Positions 9,910-17,481 of a DNA stretch of 64,000 nucleotides are shown here, one piece after another (the stretch's first letter is position 1; each line of letters begins with the position of its first letter). Location of the stretch: assembly GCA_020073375.1 (NCBI GenBank), contig JAIQFG010000003.1, positions 1 to 64,000 of the forward strand, given 5' to 3'. The translations under genes were made by a program, and so were the position numbers. This stretch comes from Terriglobia bacterium (GTDB lineage: Bacteria; Acidobacteriota; Terriglobia; Acidiferrales; UBA7541). The notes under the pieces were generated by a model that was given only the letters and a program-made list of their open reading frames with translations, was not told the DNA's origin and did no database searches.

Positions 9910-10446
9910 ATGAGGCGATACATCTGTCTAGCAATTTTGTGTTTGGCGGCGCCCTTGATGGCGCAGGCGCAGGACGCGGCGGCGAATCCGTTGAGCACTA
10001 CAGTCCATAAGATACTCACCGATAATGCCAAGAACCTCGTCGGGGCAGCCACCACCATGCCCGCGGAAACGTATAGTTTCCAGCCCAGTCCTGAAATCCG
10101 GACATTCGGACAAGTGGTGGCGCACGTGGCCATGGTGAACAACAGCGTCTGCGCGATGCTCTTCAAGCCGTCCGCGCCCATGCCCGAAAAAATCGCCGAA
10201 ACCGATCCGAAAGACAAGCTGGTCGCCGGGCTCAAAGCCTCCATGGACTATTGCGACCAGGCGTTTGCCAAACTGACCGACGCCAATTTGACCGAAATGA
10301 TCCCGGCATTCGGCGGCCGGCAAATGACCCGCCTGGGCGTGGCCCTGATCGTGACCAACGATTTGATCGACCACTACGCGGGCATGGCGATCTACCTGCG
10401 CATGAACAAGCTGGTGCCACCGACAGCAATGAAAATGCCCATGTAA
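9910..10446 (+). CDS. Exported DinB-like four-helix protein
   Basis: 178 aa from the ATG at 9910, with AAAGGAG 9 nt upstream. A Sec signal peptide ('MRRYICLAILCLAAPLMAQA', cleavage near residue 22) precedes a DinB/DUF664-like four-helix bundle. Candidate metal-ligand histidines are in 'VVAHVAMVNN' and 'DLIDHYAGMAIYLRMN'. DinB-like proteins include thiol-dependent hydrolases and transferases; being exported is unusual for the superfamily. No operon partner. The substrate is unknown. Confidence 0.75.
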   Translation: MRRYICLAILCLAAPLMAQAQDAAANPLSTTVHKILTDNAKNLVGAATTMPAETYSFQPSPEIRTFGQVVAHVAMVNNSVCAMLFKPSAPMPEKIAETDPKDKLVAGLKASMDYCDQAFAKLTDANLTEMIPAFGGRQMTRLGVALIVTNDLIDHYAGMAIYLRMNKLVPPTAMKMPM

Positions 10447-10495
10447 GAGCGGTCCGTCCCCACAGGGGGCGCCCGAAAAGGTCAGCGCCGTATTT

Positions 10496-10523
10496 GTAGG
10501 GGCACGGCATGCTGTGCCCCTAC
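10496..10523. repeat. Palindrome GTAGGGGCAC...GTGCCCCTAC
   Basis: Perfect 10-bp arms around an 8-nt loop, 50 bp after the DinB-like stop codon. It could act as a weak terminator but has no T-tract. Probably another dispersed palindrome. The stretch 10524-10685 shows nothing else. Confidence 0.65.
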
Positions 10524-10685
10524 GGTGTAACGCCATGCGACGGGTTGGCGCCATGCAACCGACGCGGCTGGCGAGGCTCGATGCCGCCCCCCTCCAATGT
10601 CTCCTCCATGTCGCGGGCAGGTTTCGCCGAGGCGGGTGCGTGACTTAAAACCTCCATTTTAGGGCAATCCACGCTAGGGAACGGT

Positions 10686-10714
10686 TTGACCCCCTACTCC
10701 CGGCATGTTATAAA
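10686..10714 (+). promoter_or_regulatory. Sigma70-type promoter of hppA
   Basis: TTGACC (10686-10691), a 17-bp spacer, then TATAAA (10709-10714). This is the best housekeeping promoter I saw in the window. Transcription should begin near 10721, about 384 nt before the hppA start codon. Confidence 0.7.
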
Positions 10715-10720
10715 AATGAG

Positions 10721-11104
10721 CCTTGTTCCGGGCCGAATGCCGGGTTTGGGTGTGCCTCCTGCTCGGAGAAATGCTGAGTCGGATTTCATTTGCAGGGACA
10801 ACGCAAAGCACTTCCGTGCCCTTAATGGGTGCGGGCTCCAGTTATGCGTTGAATGCATCCGCCGCGTGCTTAAGTGAATGCAGGCTCGAGTCTTACGCGG
10901 AATGTCCTAAGGAAAGGCAATACCAAGGTCCCGGCGGACCGCAGCAAGCATGGAGCCTGCAGTAAATCGAGTGGCAGCCAGCACCATAACCGGTCATCCC
11001 TGCTCGCAGGATGCCCCGATCCTTTTGGCCCGGGGCGAAAGGGTGTGCCGGAAGGCAGCATGACAAATTACAAGAGATTCCGAAGTCACGATGGAGGATC
11101 ACTG
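10721..11104 (+). promoter_or_regulatory. Long 5' leader of hppA, possibly structured
   Basis: About 384 nt separate the predicted transcription start from the hppA ATG. Translating this stretch in frame with hppA gives no conserved protein, so it is probably untranslated. Several hairpin-capable blocks are visible (for example 'ccgggccgaatgccggg' and the stretch 'gggtgcgggctcc'). I could not match it to a known riboswitch class. It ends in an excellent ribosome site, GGAGG at 11093-11097. Confidence 0.45.
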
Positions 11105-13567
11105 ATGTGTAACTGGCTCGCGGGCATTCGCTCGCTTCGAAGCCGATTCGCGAAACTAGGCGCGGCAGTAGCCGCCCTGACCATTTTGAGCGCAAGCGCG
11201 GCAATGGCTCAGGAAACTCCCGGAGGCGAAGCGGGCCTCAAGCTTCCCGACCTCTCGCAGGTTTCCTTCCTGGGCATCGATGGGCACAAGCTATTGACGA
11301 TCGGCATTCTGTTTTGCGTACTTGGCCTGGGGTTTGGCCTGGCCATTTATAGCCGGCTGAAGAACCTGCCGGTGCACCGCAGCATGAGGGAAGTCTCGGA
11401 ACTGATCTACGAGACCTGCAAGACCTACCTTATTACGCAGGGCAAGTTCCTGCTGTTTCTCTGGGTGTTCATCGCAATCGTCATCGTGCTGTACTTCGGC
11501 GTGCTGTCGCCGGTGCCGGACAAACCGATCAGCACTACGCTGCCGATTATCTTGCTGTTCAGCCTGATCGGAATCGCCGGCAGCTACGGCGTGGCCTGGT
11601 TCGGCATCCGCGTGAACACGTTCGCCAATTCGCGGACGGCGTTTGCCGGGCTGCGCGGCAAGCCCTTCCCCATTTATCAGATTCCGCTGGAAGCGGGCAT
11701 GAGCATCGGCATGATGCTGATCAGCGTTGAACTGCTGATGATGCTCTTCATCCTGCTGTTTATCCCCGGCGACTACGCGGGGCCCTGCTTCATCGGATTC
11801 GCCATCGGCGAATCGCTGGGCGCGGCCGCGCTGCGCATCGCCGGCGGCATCTTCACCAAAATTGCCGACATCGGCTCGGACTTGATGAAGATCGTTTTCA
11901 AGATCAAGGAAGACGACGCGCGCAACCCCGGCGTGATCGCCGACTGCACCGGAGACAACGCCGGAGACTCGGTGGGGCCCAGCGCCGACGGATTTGAAAC
12001 CTACGGTGTTACGGGCGTCGCGCTGATCACCTTCATCTTGCTTGGTGTAAAAAGCCCCACCGTGCAAGTGCAATTGCTGGTGTGGATCTTCGTCATGCGC
12101 ATCGCCATGCTGGTCGCCAGTGCCCTGGCGTACTTCATCAACGGCGCCGTCGCTAAATCCCGCTTTGGCAATGCCGACAAAATGAATTTTGAGGCGCCGC
12201 TCACCTCGCTGGTCTGGCTCACTTCGTTCATTTCCATCGCGATGACCTACGCAATCTCGGCCGTTATCATCCCGATGCTGGGCGATGACAGCACGCAGTG
12301 GTGGAAGCTGGCGTCGATCATCTCCTGCGGCACGCTCGCAGGAGCCGTGATTCCGGAACTGGTGAAGGCGTTCACGTCCACCGAATCGCGGCATGTGAAG
12401 GAAGTGGTCACGTCCGCCGAAGAGGGCGGCGCATCGCTGGGAATCTTGTCCGGCTTCGTGGCCGGAAATTTTTCCGCCTACTACCTGGGCATGGCCATGG
12501 TGTTCTTGATGTCGGTCGCCTACCTGTTCGCGCGCGAGGGACTCGGATCGCTCATGATCGCGGCTCCGGTGTTTGCATTCGGACTGGTGGCCTTTGGCTT
12601 CCTGGGCATGGGGCCGGTAACGATTGCGGTCGATTCCTACGGCCCGGTCACGGACAACGCGCAGTCCGTGTACGAACTCTCACTGATCGAAAACGAACCG
12701 AACATCAAGGAAGACTTGAAGAAAAATTTCAACGTCGACGCGAATTTCGAACGCGCCAAGGAATTGCTCGAGGAAAACGACGGCGCGGGCAACACGTTCA
12801 AGGCGACGGCTAAACCCGTGCTGATCGGAACCGCTGTGGTCGGCGCTACGACCATGATTTTCTCCATCATCATGTCGCTCACCAACGGCCTCACGATCAA
12901 CGTCGAGAAGCTTTCCCTGCTGCACGCTCCCTTCGTCCTCGGCTTGATCACCGGCGGCGCCATGATCTACTGGTTCACCGGGGCTTCCACGCAAGCCGTG
13001 ACCACCGGGGCGTACCGCGCCGTCGAGTTCATCAAGGCCAACATCAAGCTTGAGGGCGTGACCAAGGCTTCAGTCGAGGACAGCAAGAAAGTCGTCGAGA
13101 TCTGCACGAAGTACGCTCAGAAGGGCATGCTGAATATCTTCATCGCTGTGTTTTTCGCTACGCTCGCGTTTTCCTTCCTCGAGCCGTTCTTCTTCATCGG
13201 CTACCTGATCTCCATCGCCATCTCCGGCCTGTACCAGGCCATCTTCATGGCCAATGCCGGCGGCGCATGGGACAACGCCAAGAAAATCGTGGAAGTGGAA
13301 ATGAAACAAAAAGGTACGCCTCTTCATGACGCGACCGTCGTCGGCGATACCGTGGGCGATCCCTTCAAGGACACGTCGTCGGTGGCGCTCAATCCGGTGA
13401 TTAAGTTCACGACGCTATTCGGATTGCTGGCCGTTTCCTTGGCGGTAAAACTTACCGCGGAAGCCGGAAGCACTCTCACGCACGCACTTGCCGCCGCGTT
13501 TTTCGCCGTGTCGTTCGTATTCGTCTACCGGTCGTTTTACGCCATGCGCATCCGGCAATCAAATTAA
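11105..13567 (+). CDS. hppA: Membrane-bound proton-translocating pyrophosphatase
   Basis: 820 aa from the ATG at 11105 (GGAGG 7 nt upstream), longer than the usual 660-770 aa. An N-terminal hydrophobic segment ending 'SAAMAQE' looks like a signal peptide, then about 16 TM helices. Catalytic motifs are 'DDARNPGVIADCTGDNAGDS' (pyrophosphate/Mg loop, replacing the more common GDNVGDCAGMAADLFE form) and 'GDTVGDPFKDTSS'. In 'GAGNTFKATAKP' a Lys occupies the position that distinguishes K+-independent enzymes from K+-dependent ones, so this is probably K+-independent. It hydrolyses PPi and pumps H+ (or Na+) across the inner membrane. Own promoter, long leader and terminator: monocistronic. Confidence 0.95.
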   Translation: MCNWLAGIRSLRSRFAKLGAAVAALTILSASAAMAQETPGGEAGLKLPDLSQVSFLGIDGHKLLTIGILFCVLGLGFGLAIYSRLKNLPVHRSMREVSELIYETCKTYLITQGKFLLFLWVFIAIVIVLYFGVLSPVPDKPISTTLPIILLFSLIGIAGSYGVAWFGIRVNTFANSRTAFAGLRGKPFPIYQIPLEAGMSIGMMLISVELLMMLFILLFIPGDYAGPCFIGFAIGESLGAAALRIAGGIFTKIADIGSDLMKIVFKIKEDDARNPGVIADCTGDNAGDSVGPSADGFETYGVTGVALITFILLGVKSPTVQVQLLVWIFVMRIAMLVASALAYFINGAVAKSRFGNADKMNFEAPLTSLVWLTSFISIAMTYAISAVIIPMLGDDSTQWWKLASIISCGTLAGAVIPELVKAFTSTESRHVKEVVTSAEEGGASLGILSGFVAGNFSAYYLGMAMVFLMSVAYLFAREGLGSLMIAAPVFAFGLVAFGFLGMGPVTIAVDSYGPVTDNAQSVYELSLIENEPNIKEDLKKNFNVDANFERAKELLEENDGAGNTFKATAKPVLIGTAVVGATTMIFSIIMSLTNGLTINVEKLSLLHAPFVLGLITGGAMIYWFTGASTQAVTTGAYRAVEFIKANIKLEGVTKASVEDSKKVVEICTKYAQKGMLNIFIAVFFATLAFSFLEPFFFIGYLISIAISGLYQAIFMANAGGAWDNAKKIVEVEMKQKGTPLHDATVVGDTVGDPFKDTSSVALNPVIKFTTLFGLLAVSLAVKLTAEAGSTLTHALAAAFFAVSFVFVYRSFYAMRIRQSN

Positions 13568-13575
13568 GTACGGGT

Positions 13576-13624
13576 GTGGGCTCTACTTTTACGCTGAACG
13601 CTTCAAGTGAAGCGTGGAGCCCAC
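13576..13624. repeat. Nested inverted repeat after hppA
   Basis: Outer arms 'gtgggctc' and 'gagcccac' enclose inner arms 'acgct' and 'agcgt'. It starts 9 bp after the hppA stop and may stabilise the 3' end of the mRNA. It has no T-tract of its own. Confidence 0.6.
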
Positions 13625-13657
13625 CCAAAAAAAGTTCGCCTCCGCAAAGACGGGAAA

Positions 13658-13694
13658 ACGGGGAGATCGCTTCGGCGGCCTCCCCGTTTTTTTG
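13658..13694 (+). terminator. Rho-independent terminator of hppA
   Basis: Stem 'aacggggag' / 'ctccccgtt' with a 14-nt loop, running directly into TTTTTTT. It ends the hppA transcript about 90 bp after the stop codon. Confidence 0.85.
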
Positions 13695-13746
13695 TTTCCC
13701 CTTGCCCACTTTCATTCCGCGTGTAGGGGAATGGCATTGCCATGCC

Positions 13747-13830
13747 CAGTAGGACAGGCTTCAGCCTGTCTGCTTTAGATTTTCCATGCCCATTGCAAAC
13801 CCCGACAGGCTGAACCCTGTCCTATCAAGA
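13747..13830. repeat. GTAGGACAGG-family inverted repeat
   Basis: Left arm 'cagtaggacaggcttcagcc' and right arm 'gacaggctgaaccctgtcct', about 40 bp apart. It lies between the hppA terminator and soxC-like gene; one arm has a point change. The rest of 13568-13888 holds only the stem-loop and terminator listed separately. Confidence 0.85.
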
Positions 13831-13888
13831 CGTTGACAACGCCTAGCCCATTCGTTAACACTCGCACAAGCAATCCCGGGAGACATCC

Positions 13889-15169
13889 ATGAACCCAAGA
13901 GAATCGAATCGCAGAAATTTTCTGAAAAACGGCGCCGCGCTGGCCGGATTGGCCATGGGCACCGCCGCAAGCGCCCTGCCCGCCGCGGCAGAATCCGCGC
14001 CGGACATCGACGAGCTGCACAAGTACGGAGAGCGATCGCACCTGGTGAAGTCCGTGCGCATCGGCAGCATTAACAATCCGGAGCGCCGCCTGAAGGACGA
14101 ACCGGTGGCATTTGGCCTCAAATCTCCGCTGCAGGACCAGGCCGGAATGATCACGCCCTCTTCGCTTCACTTCATCGTTTCCCACGGGTACGAGCCTCCG
14201 GACATCGATCCGCAGGAGCATCGCTTCCTGATTCACGGCATGGTTGACCGCCCGCTGATTTTTACGGTGGATGAACTGAAGCGCCTGCCGTCGGTTTCGC
14301 GGTTTCATTTCATCGAGTGCCACGGAAACAGCAGCCCGGGAGGCCCCGGCGGCCCCGAGCGCAAGTCCGTGGCGGCGACGCCCCAGGACACACACGGCTT
14401 CACCAGTTGCAGCCTGTGGACCGGAGTCCCGCTCTCCCTGCTGTTGAAAGAAGCGGGCGTGCAAAAAGGCGCAACCTGGATCACCGCGGAAGGCTCTGAC
14501 GCAAGCAAACATTCCAAGAGCATTCCGATCGGCAAAGCATTGGACGATGCCCTCGTGGCCTACGGAATGAACGGCGAACCCATACGCCCCGAGCAGGGTT
14601 TTCCTCTGCGCCTGGTTACGCCCGGCTGGCAAGGAATCAACAATGTGAAATGGCTGCACCGCATCCAGGTGGTGGACGAGCCCTACATGGCCATGATGGA
14701 GACCAGCCGATACCCGTCGGTAAAGCTGGACGGAAAATCGCGCTGGTTTGAATTCGAGCTGGGGCCGAAGTCGGTGATCACCCGGCCATCCGGCGGGCAA
14801 CGCCTCCCGGCGCAGGGCTACTATGAAATCAGCGGCCTGGCGTGGTCCGGCGGCGGCGCGATTCGCCGTGTCGAAATATCCGCCGACGGCGGGAAAACGT
14901 GGAAAGATGCGCAACTCCACGATCCCATCGCGAAAAAAGCGCACACCAGATTTACGGCTCCTTGGAATTGGAACGGAGAGGAAGCGGTCCTGCAGTCCCG
15001 CTGCACAGACGATCAGGGCACGGTGCAGCCGACGGTCGCCGAGGTAGCGAAACTCTGGGGCGCCGACGTGGACTATCTCAGGAAAACTTCGGCCATCGTG
15101 GGAGATTTCAACGCCATTCAACCCTGGAAAGTGAACCGCGACGGGAGCGTTCAAAATGCGATTTTCTAG
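13889..15169 (+). CDS. soxC: SoxC/sulfite-oxidase-family molybdopterin protein
   Basis: 426 aa. Twin-arginine signal 'ESNRRNFLKNGAALAG' at the N-terminus, as expected for a cofactor-loaded periplasmic protein. The Moco domain carries the molybdenum-ligand cysteine in 'FHFIECHGNSSPGG' (about residue 150), 'HGFTSCSLWTGVPLSLLLK' and 'PGWQGINNVKWLHRI'. The C-terminal dimerisation domain has 'RRVEISADGGKTW'. This matches SoxC, the molybdenum subunit of sulfane dehydrogenase, and related sulfite dehydrogenases. It overlaps the cytochrome gene by 14 bp, so they form a pair. soxXYZAB are absent from the window, so it may act on sulfite instead. Confidence 0.88.
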   Translation: MNPRESNRRNFLKNGAALAGLAMGTAASALPAAAESAPDIDELHKYGERSHLVKSVRIGSINNPERRLKDEPVAFGLKSPLQDQAGMITPSSLHFIVSHGYEPPDIDPQEHRFLIHGMVDRPLIFTVDELKRLPSVSRFHFIECHGNSSPGGPGGPERKSVAATPQDTHGFTSCSLWTGVPLSLLLKEAGVQKGATWITAEGSDASKHSKSIPIGKALDDALVAYGMNGEPIRPEQGFPLRLVTPGWQGINNVKWLHRIQVVDEPYMAMMETSRYPSVKLDGKSRWFEFELGPKSVITRPSGGQRLPAQGYYEISGLAWSGGGAIRRVEISADGGKTWKDAQLHDPIAKKAHTRFTAPWNWNGEEAVLQSRCTDDQGTVQPTVAEVAKLWGADVDYLRKTSAIVGDFNAIQPWKVNRDGSVQNAIF

Positions 15170-15743
15170 ATTGCTTGCCGGCGGGATCGCGTTCCTGGCC
15201 TGCCATGCGGCTCTGGCGCAAACGCCTTCGTATACGGGCGTCGGCAGAGCGCCCACGAAAGAGGAAATTCAGTCCATGGATATTTCCGCCGGCCCCGACG
15301 GCAAGGGCCTCCCCGCCGGTCAAGGAACCGCGAAGGAGGGCGCGCCAATCTTCGCCGCGAAATGCGCGGTATGCCACGGGGCCAACGCCGAAGGCGCCAA
15401 GATAGGCCCGCGCCTCACCGGAGGCCAGGCCGAAATCGATTCGCTCAAGACGATGCAGCCCGTGAGGACCGTGGGCGGATACTGGCCGTATGCAACATCG
15501 GTCTGGGACTACATTAACCGCGCCATGCCCCGCGGCAATGCCGGAACGCTGACCCCGAACGAAGTCTACGCTCTGACCGCATTCATCCTGTCCAAGAGCA
15601 ACATCGTCAAGGAAGACGACGTGATGGACGCCAAGACGCTGCCGAAAGTGCAGATGCCGAACCGCAACGGGTTCGTGCCTCCTCGATACCAGGACGTTGT
15701 GGATGAACATAAGCGGGGGTGCAAGCAGGGCGTTTGTCCGTAA
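15156..15743 (+). CDS. soxD: SoxD-like periplasmic cytochrome c
   Basis: 195 aa. Sec signal peptide ending 'HAALAQ' (about residue 21), one heme c site 'CAVCH' at about residue 71, and a candidate axial Met in 'NRAMPRGNAGTLTPNEVYAL'. The C-terminus has 'MDAKTLPKVQMPNRNGF', typical of SoxD/SorB-type cytochromes. It starts inside the end of the soxC-like gene and should accept electrons from it. SoxD proteins with two hemes exist; only one CxxCH is present here. Confidence 0.85.
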   Translation: MRFSRLLAGGIAFLACHAALAQTPSYTGVGRAPTKEEIQSMDISAGPDGKGLPAGQGTAKEGAPIFAAKCAVCHGANAEGAKIGPRLTGGQAEIDSLKTMQPVRTVGGYWPYATSVWDYINRAMPRGNAGTLTPNEVYALTAFILSKSNIVKEDDVMDAKTLPKVQMPNRNGFVPPRYQDVVDEHKRGCKQGVCP

Positions 15744-15805
15744 TGCACATTTATCTTGAGACGCTCTCGTATTCGCTGGTGATTCGGGCTTCTGGAGCTT
15801 GATAG

Positions 15806-16021
15806 ATGAATCTGCCTTACGACGTCCTCCAGTCCTTTGCGGCAGCGGAGGCTATTAGCGGTCGTGAGCACCGATTCAATGTTGGCGACATCATTGTCTG
15901 CGAGATGCGTCAACGTGGTATTTCCATCGTGATCGAGTTTGAAACGACTTTCTTTCTAGTTGACCGCTCGGTCTTTGATGCTTGTTGCAAGTTCAGAAAC
16001 GAGGGCGGCGGTGCTGTCTGA
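15806..16021 (+). CDS. Short hypothetical protein, possibly a remnant
   Basis: 71 aa starting MNLPYDVLQSF, with GGAG 8 nt before the ATG. The composition is protein-like (mixed beta/hydrophobic, 'ISIVIEFETTFFLV'), but no family is recognised. The surrounding 300 bp are visibly less GC-rich than the flanking genes, which suggests an acquired or decaying segment. It sits between the SoxD-like gene and the convergent DUF1501 gene. Confidence 0.35.
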   Translation: MNLPYDVLQSFAAAEAISGREHRFNVGDIIVCEMRQRGISIVIEFETTFFLVDRSVFDACCKFRNEGGGAV

Positions 16022-16072
16022 AACGCGACTTTCGCCTGCTCGTTATGGCCGAGCGGGCTTGCTTGGATTTCC

Positions 16073-17320
16073 TCACCCCTTCAACAAACCCGGGAATTTC
16101 GCCGGATTGTTCTCGAAACCCGGAAAAACTGTCCGCAGATTGTCGCTCCCCAAGTGCCCGCTGATCACTTCCCCGAGCACCGAGCGGAAGTCGGTGGTAA
16201 GCGTTAGATCGCGCCCTTCATTCAACTGACCCGGGCCCAACCCCGGCCATTTTCCGTACACCTTTCCGCCCTTCACAGGGCCGCCCATCACGAACATGCA
16301 GTTGGCGTGGCCGTGATCGGTGCCGCGATTGCCGTTTTCGTGCGCGGTGCGCCCGAATTCGGACATGGTCACGACGACGATATCCTCCATGCGGTCGCCC
16401 AGGTCCTGATGCAGCGCGGCGAGGCCCTGCCCCAGTTCGCGAAGCAGGTTTGACATTTGTCCCTGCGCGCCGCCTTCGTTCACGTGATTGTCCCAGCCTC
16501 CGGTGTCGACGAAGCTCACTTCCATGCCGATGTCGGCTTTGATGAGCTGCGCCACCTGCTGGAGCGTCTGGCCCACGCGGCCGTTGGGATACGCGGCGCC
16601 GTGTTCGGGCTGGAACCGCGCGGGATCGGCCTTGCGCAGCATGTCGATGGCCTCAAACGTTTCGGTGCCCGTGCCGCGTAAAACGTTGTCGACGGTTTGC
16701 GCGTAGAGCGCTTCAAAACCACCCTGCACGGCGGTGGATTGGCTCATCACGCGAAATTGTTTTACGTCGGCGAGAGCGATGGCCGGAGCCGGGCCGCGCA
16801 GCGTGAGTGGAAGATTCGGCCCCATGGCCACGGCACGGAACGGCGAACTGTTTTCTTCGTGCGGACCCTGCACGGTGCGGTTGAGCCAGCCGTCTTCGGT
16901 CGCCTTCACGCCGGGAGTCCCGGATTCCATGAAATCCTGCGCGTCAAAATGCGAGCGCGTAGTGTCGGGCGAGCCTGCGGCGTGCACGATGGCTAGCTGG
17001 CCTTTATGAAACAGCGGCCCGAGCGGCGCGAGGCTCGGGTGCAAACCGAAAAATCCATCGAGATCGACGGCGGTTCCCTCGCCGCCCTGGCGCGGCTGGG
17101 GAATCGCGATCGTCGGGCGGATGCGGTAGTAATTCTCTTCCCCGAACGGCACGACGATATTGAGGCCGTCGGCGGCGCCGCGCTGAAACAGCACAATCAG
17201 CTTTTTCTTGTTGGGCATGGGCGTCGAGGCCACGGCCCTCTGCAGGAAGGCGGGGATCGTGCTCATGCCGATCATGGCCACGCCGCTGTTCTTCAGGAAA
17301 ATGCGCCGCGATACGTTCAT
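16073..17320 (-). CDS. DUF1501 family exported protein
   Basis: 415 aa from the ATG at 17320 (AAGGAG 7 nt upstream). Twin-arginine signal 'VSRRIFLKNSGVAMIG'. Family landmarks are 'LFQRGAADGLNIVVPFGE' near residue 50, 'HAAGSPDTTRSHFDAQDFME', 'VDTGGWDNHVNEGG' and 'TMSEFGRTAHENGNRGTDHG' toward the C-terminus, which recall the alkaline-phosphatase-like fold. It lies just downstream of a DUF1800 gene on the same strand, a very common pairing. Function is unknown; proteins of this kind are exported and may be involved in polymer or surface metabolism. Confidence 0.9.
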   Translation of the reverse strand: MNVSRRIFLKNSGVAMIGMSTIPAFLQRAVASTPMPNKKKLIVLFQRGAADGLNIVVPFGEENYYRIRPTIAIPQPRQGGEGTAVDLDGFFGLHPSLAPLGPLFHKGQLAIVHAAGSPDTTRSHFDAQDFMESGTPGVKATEDGWLNRTVQGPHEENSSPFRAVAMGPNLPLTLRGPAPAIALADVKQFRVMSQSTAVQGGFEALYAQTVDNVLRGTGTETFEAIDMLRKADPARFQPEHGAAYPNGRVGQTLQQVAQLIKADIGMEVSFVDTGGWDNHVNEGGAQGQMSNLLRELGQGLAALHQDLGDRMEDIVVVTMSEFGRTAHENGNRGTDHGHANCMFVMGGPVKGGKVYGKWPGLGPGQLNEGRDLTLTTDFRSVLGEVISGHLGSDNLRTVFPGFENNPAKFPGLLKG

Positions 17321-17373
17321 GGTGGATCTCCTTGCGTTTTTTTCGGCGTGAAAAACGTTCTTGCGATTGGCGG

Positions 17374-17481
17374 TAAGTAGCACAGCCACTCTTGGCTGTG
17401 TGCTCTCGTAGCCTGAGCCAACGCCGATGGTTCCAAGTGCAATCTCTAAAGCCACACAGCCAGGAGTGGCTGTGCTACTTA
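17374..17481. repeat. AGTAGCACAGCC-family inverted repeat
   Basis: Arms 'agtagcacagccactcttgg' and 'ccaggagtggctgtgctact' about 60 bp apart, filling the DUF1800-DUF1501 gap. The DUF1800 stop codon TAA overlaps the element's edge. Second repeat family of the window (also at 51814 and 56876). Confidence 0.85.

Noticed and set aside
10721-11104. A c-di-GMP (GEMM) riboswitch in the hppA leader, suggested by 'acgcaaagc'
   Set aside because: The flanking GEMM helices and tetraloop/receptor are not found, so only an unspecified leader is reported.
10874-11104. An N-terminally extended hppA start at 10874
   Set aside because: The extension has no conserved features, and the ATG at 11105 has a GGAGG ribosome site and starts a signal-like N-terminus.
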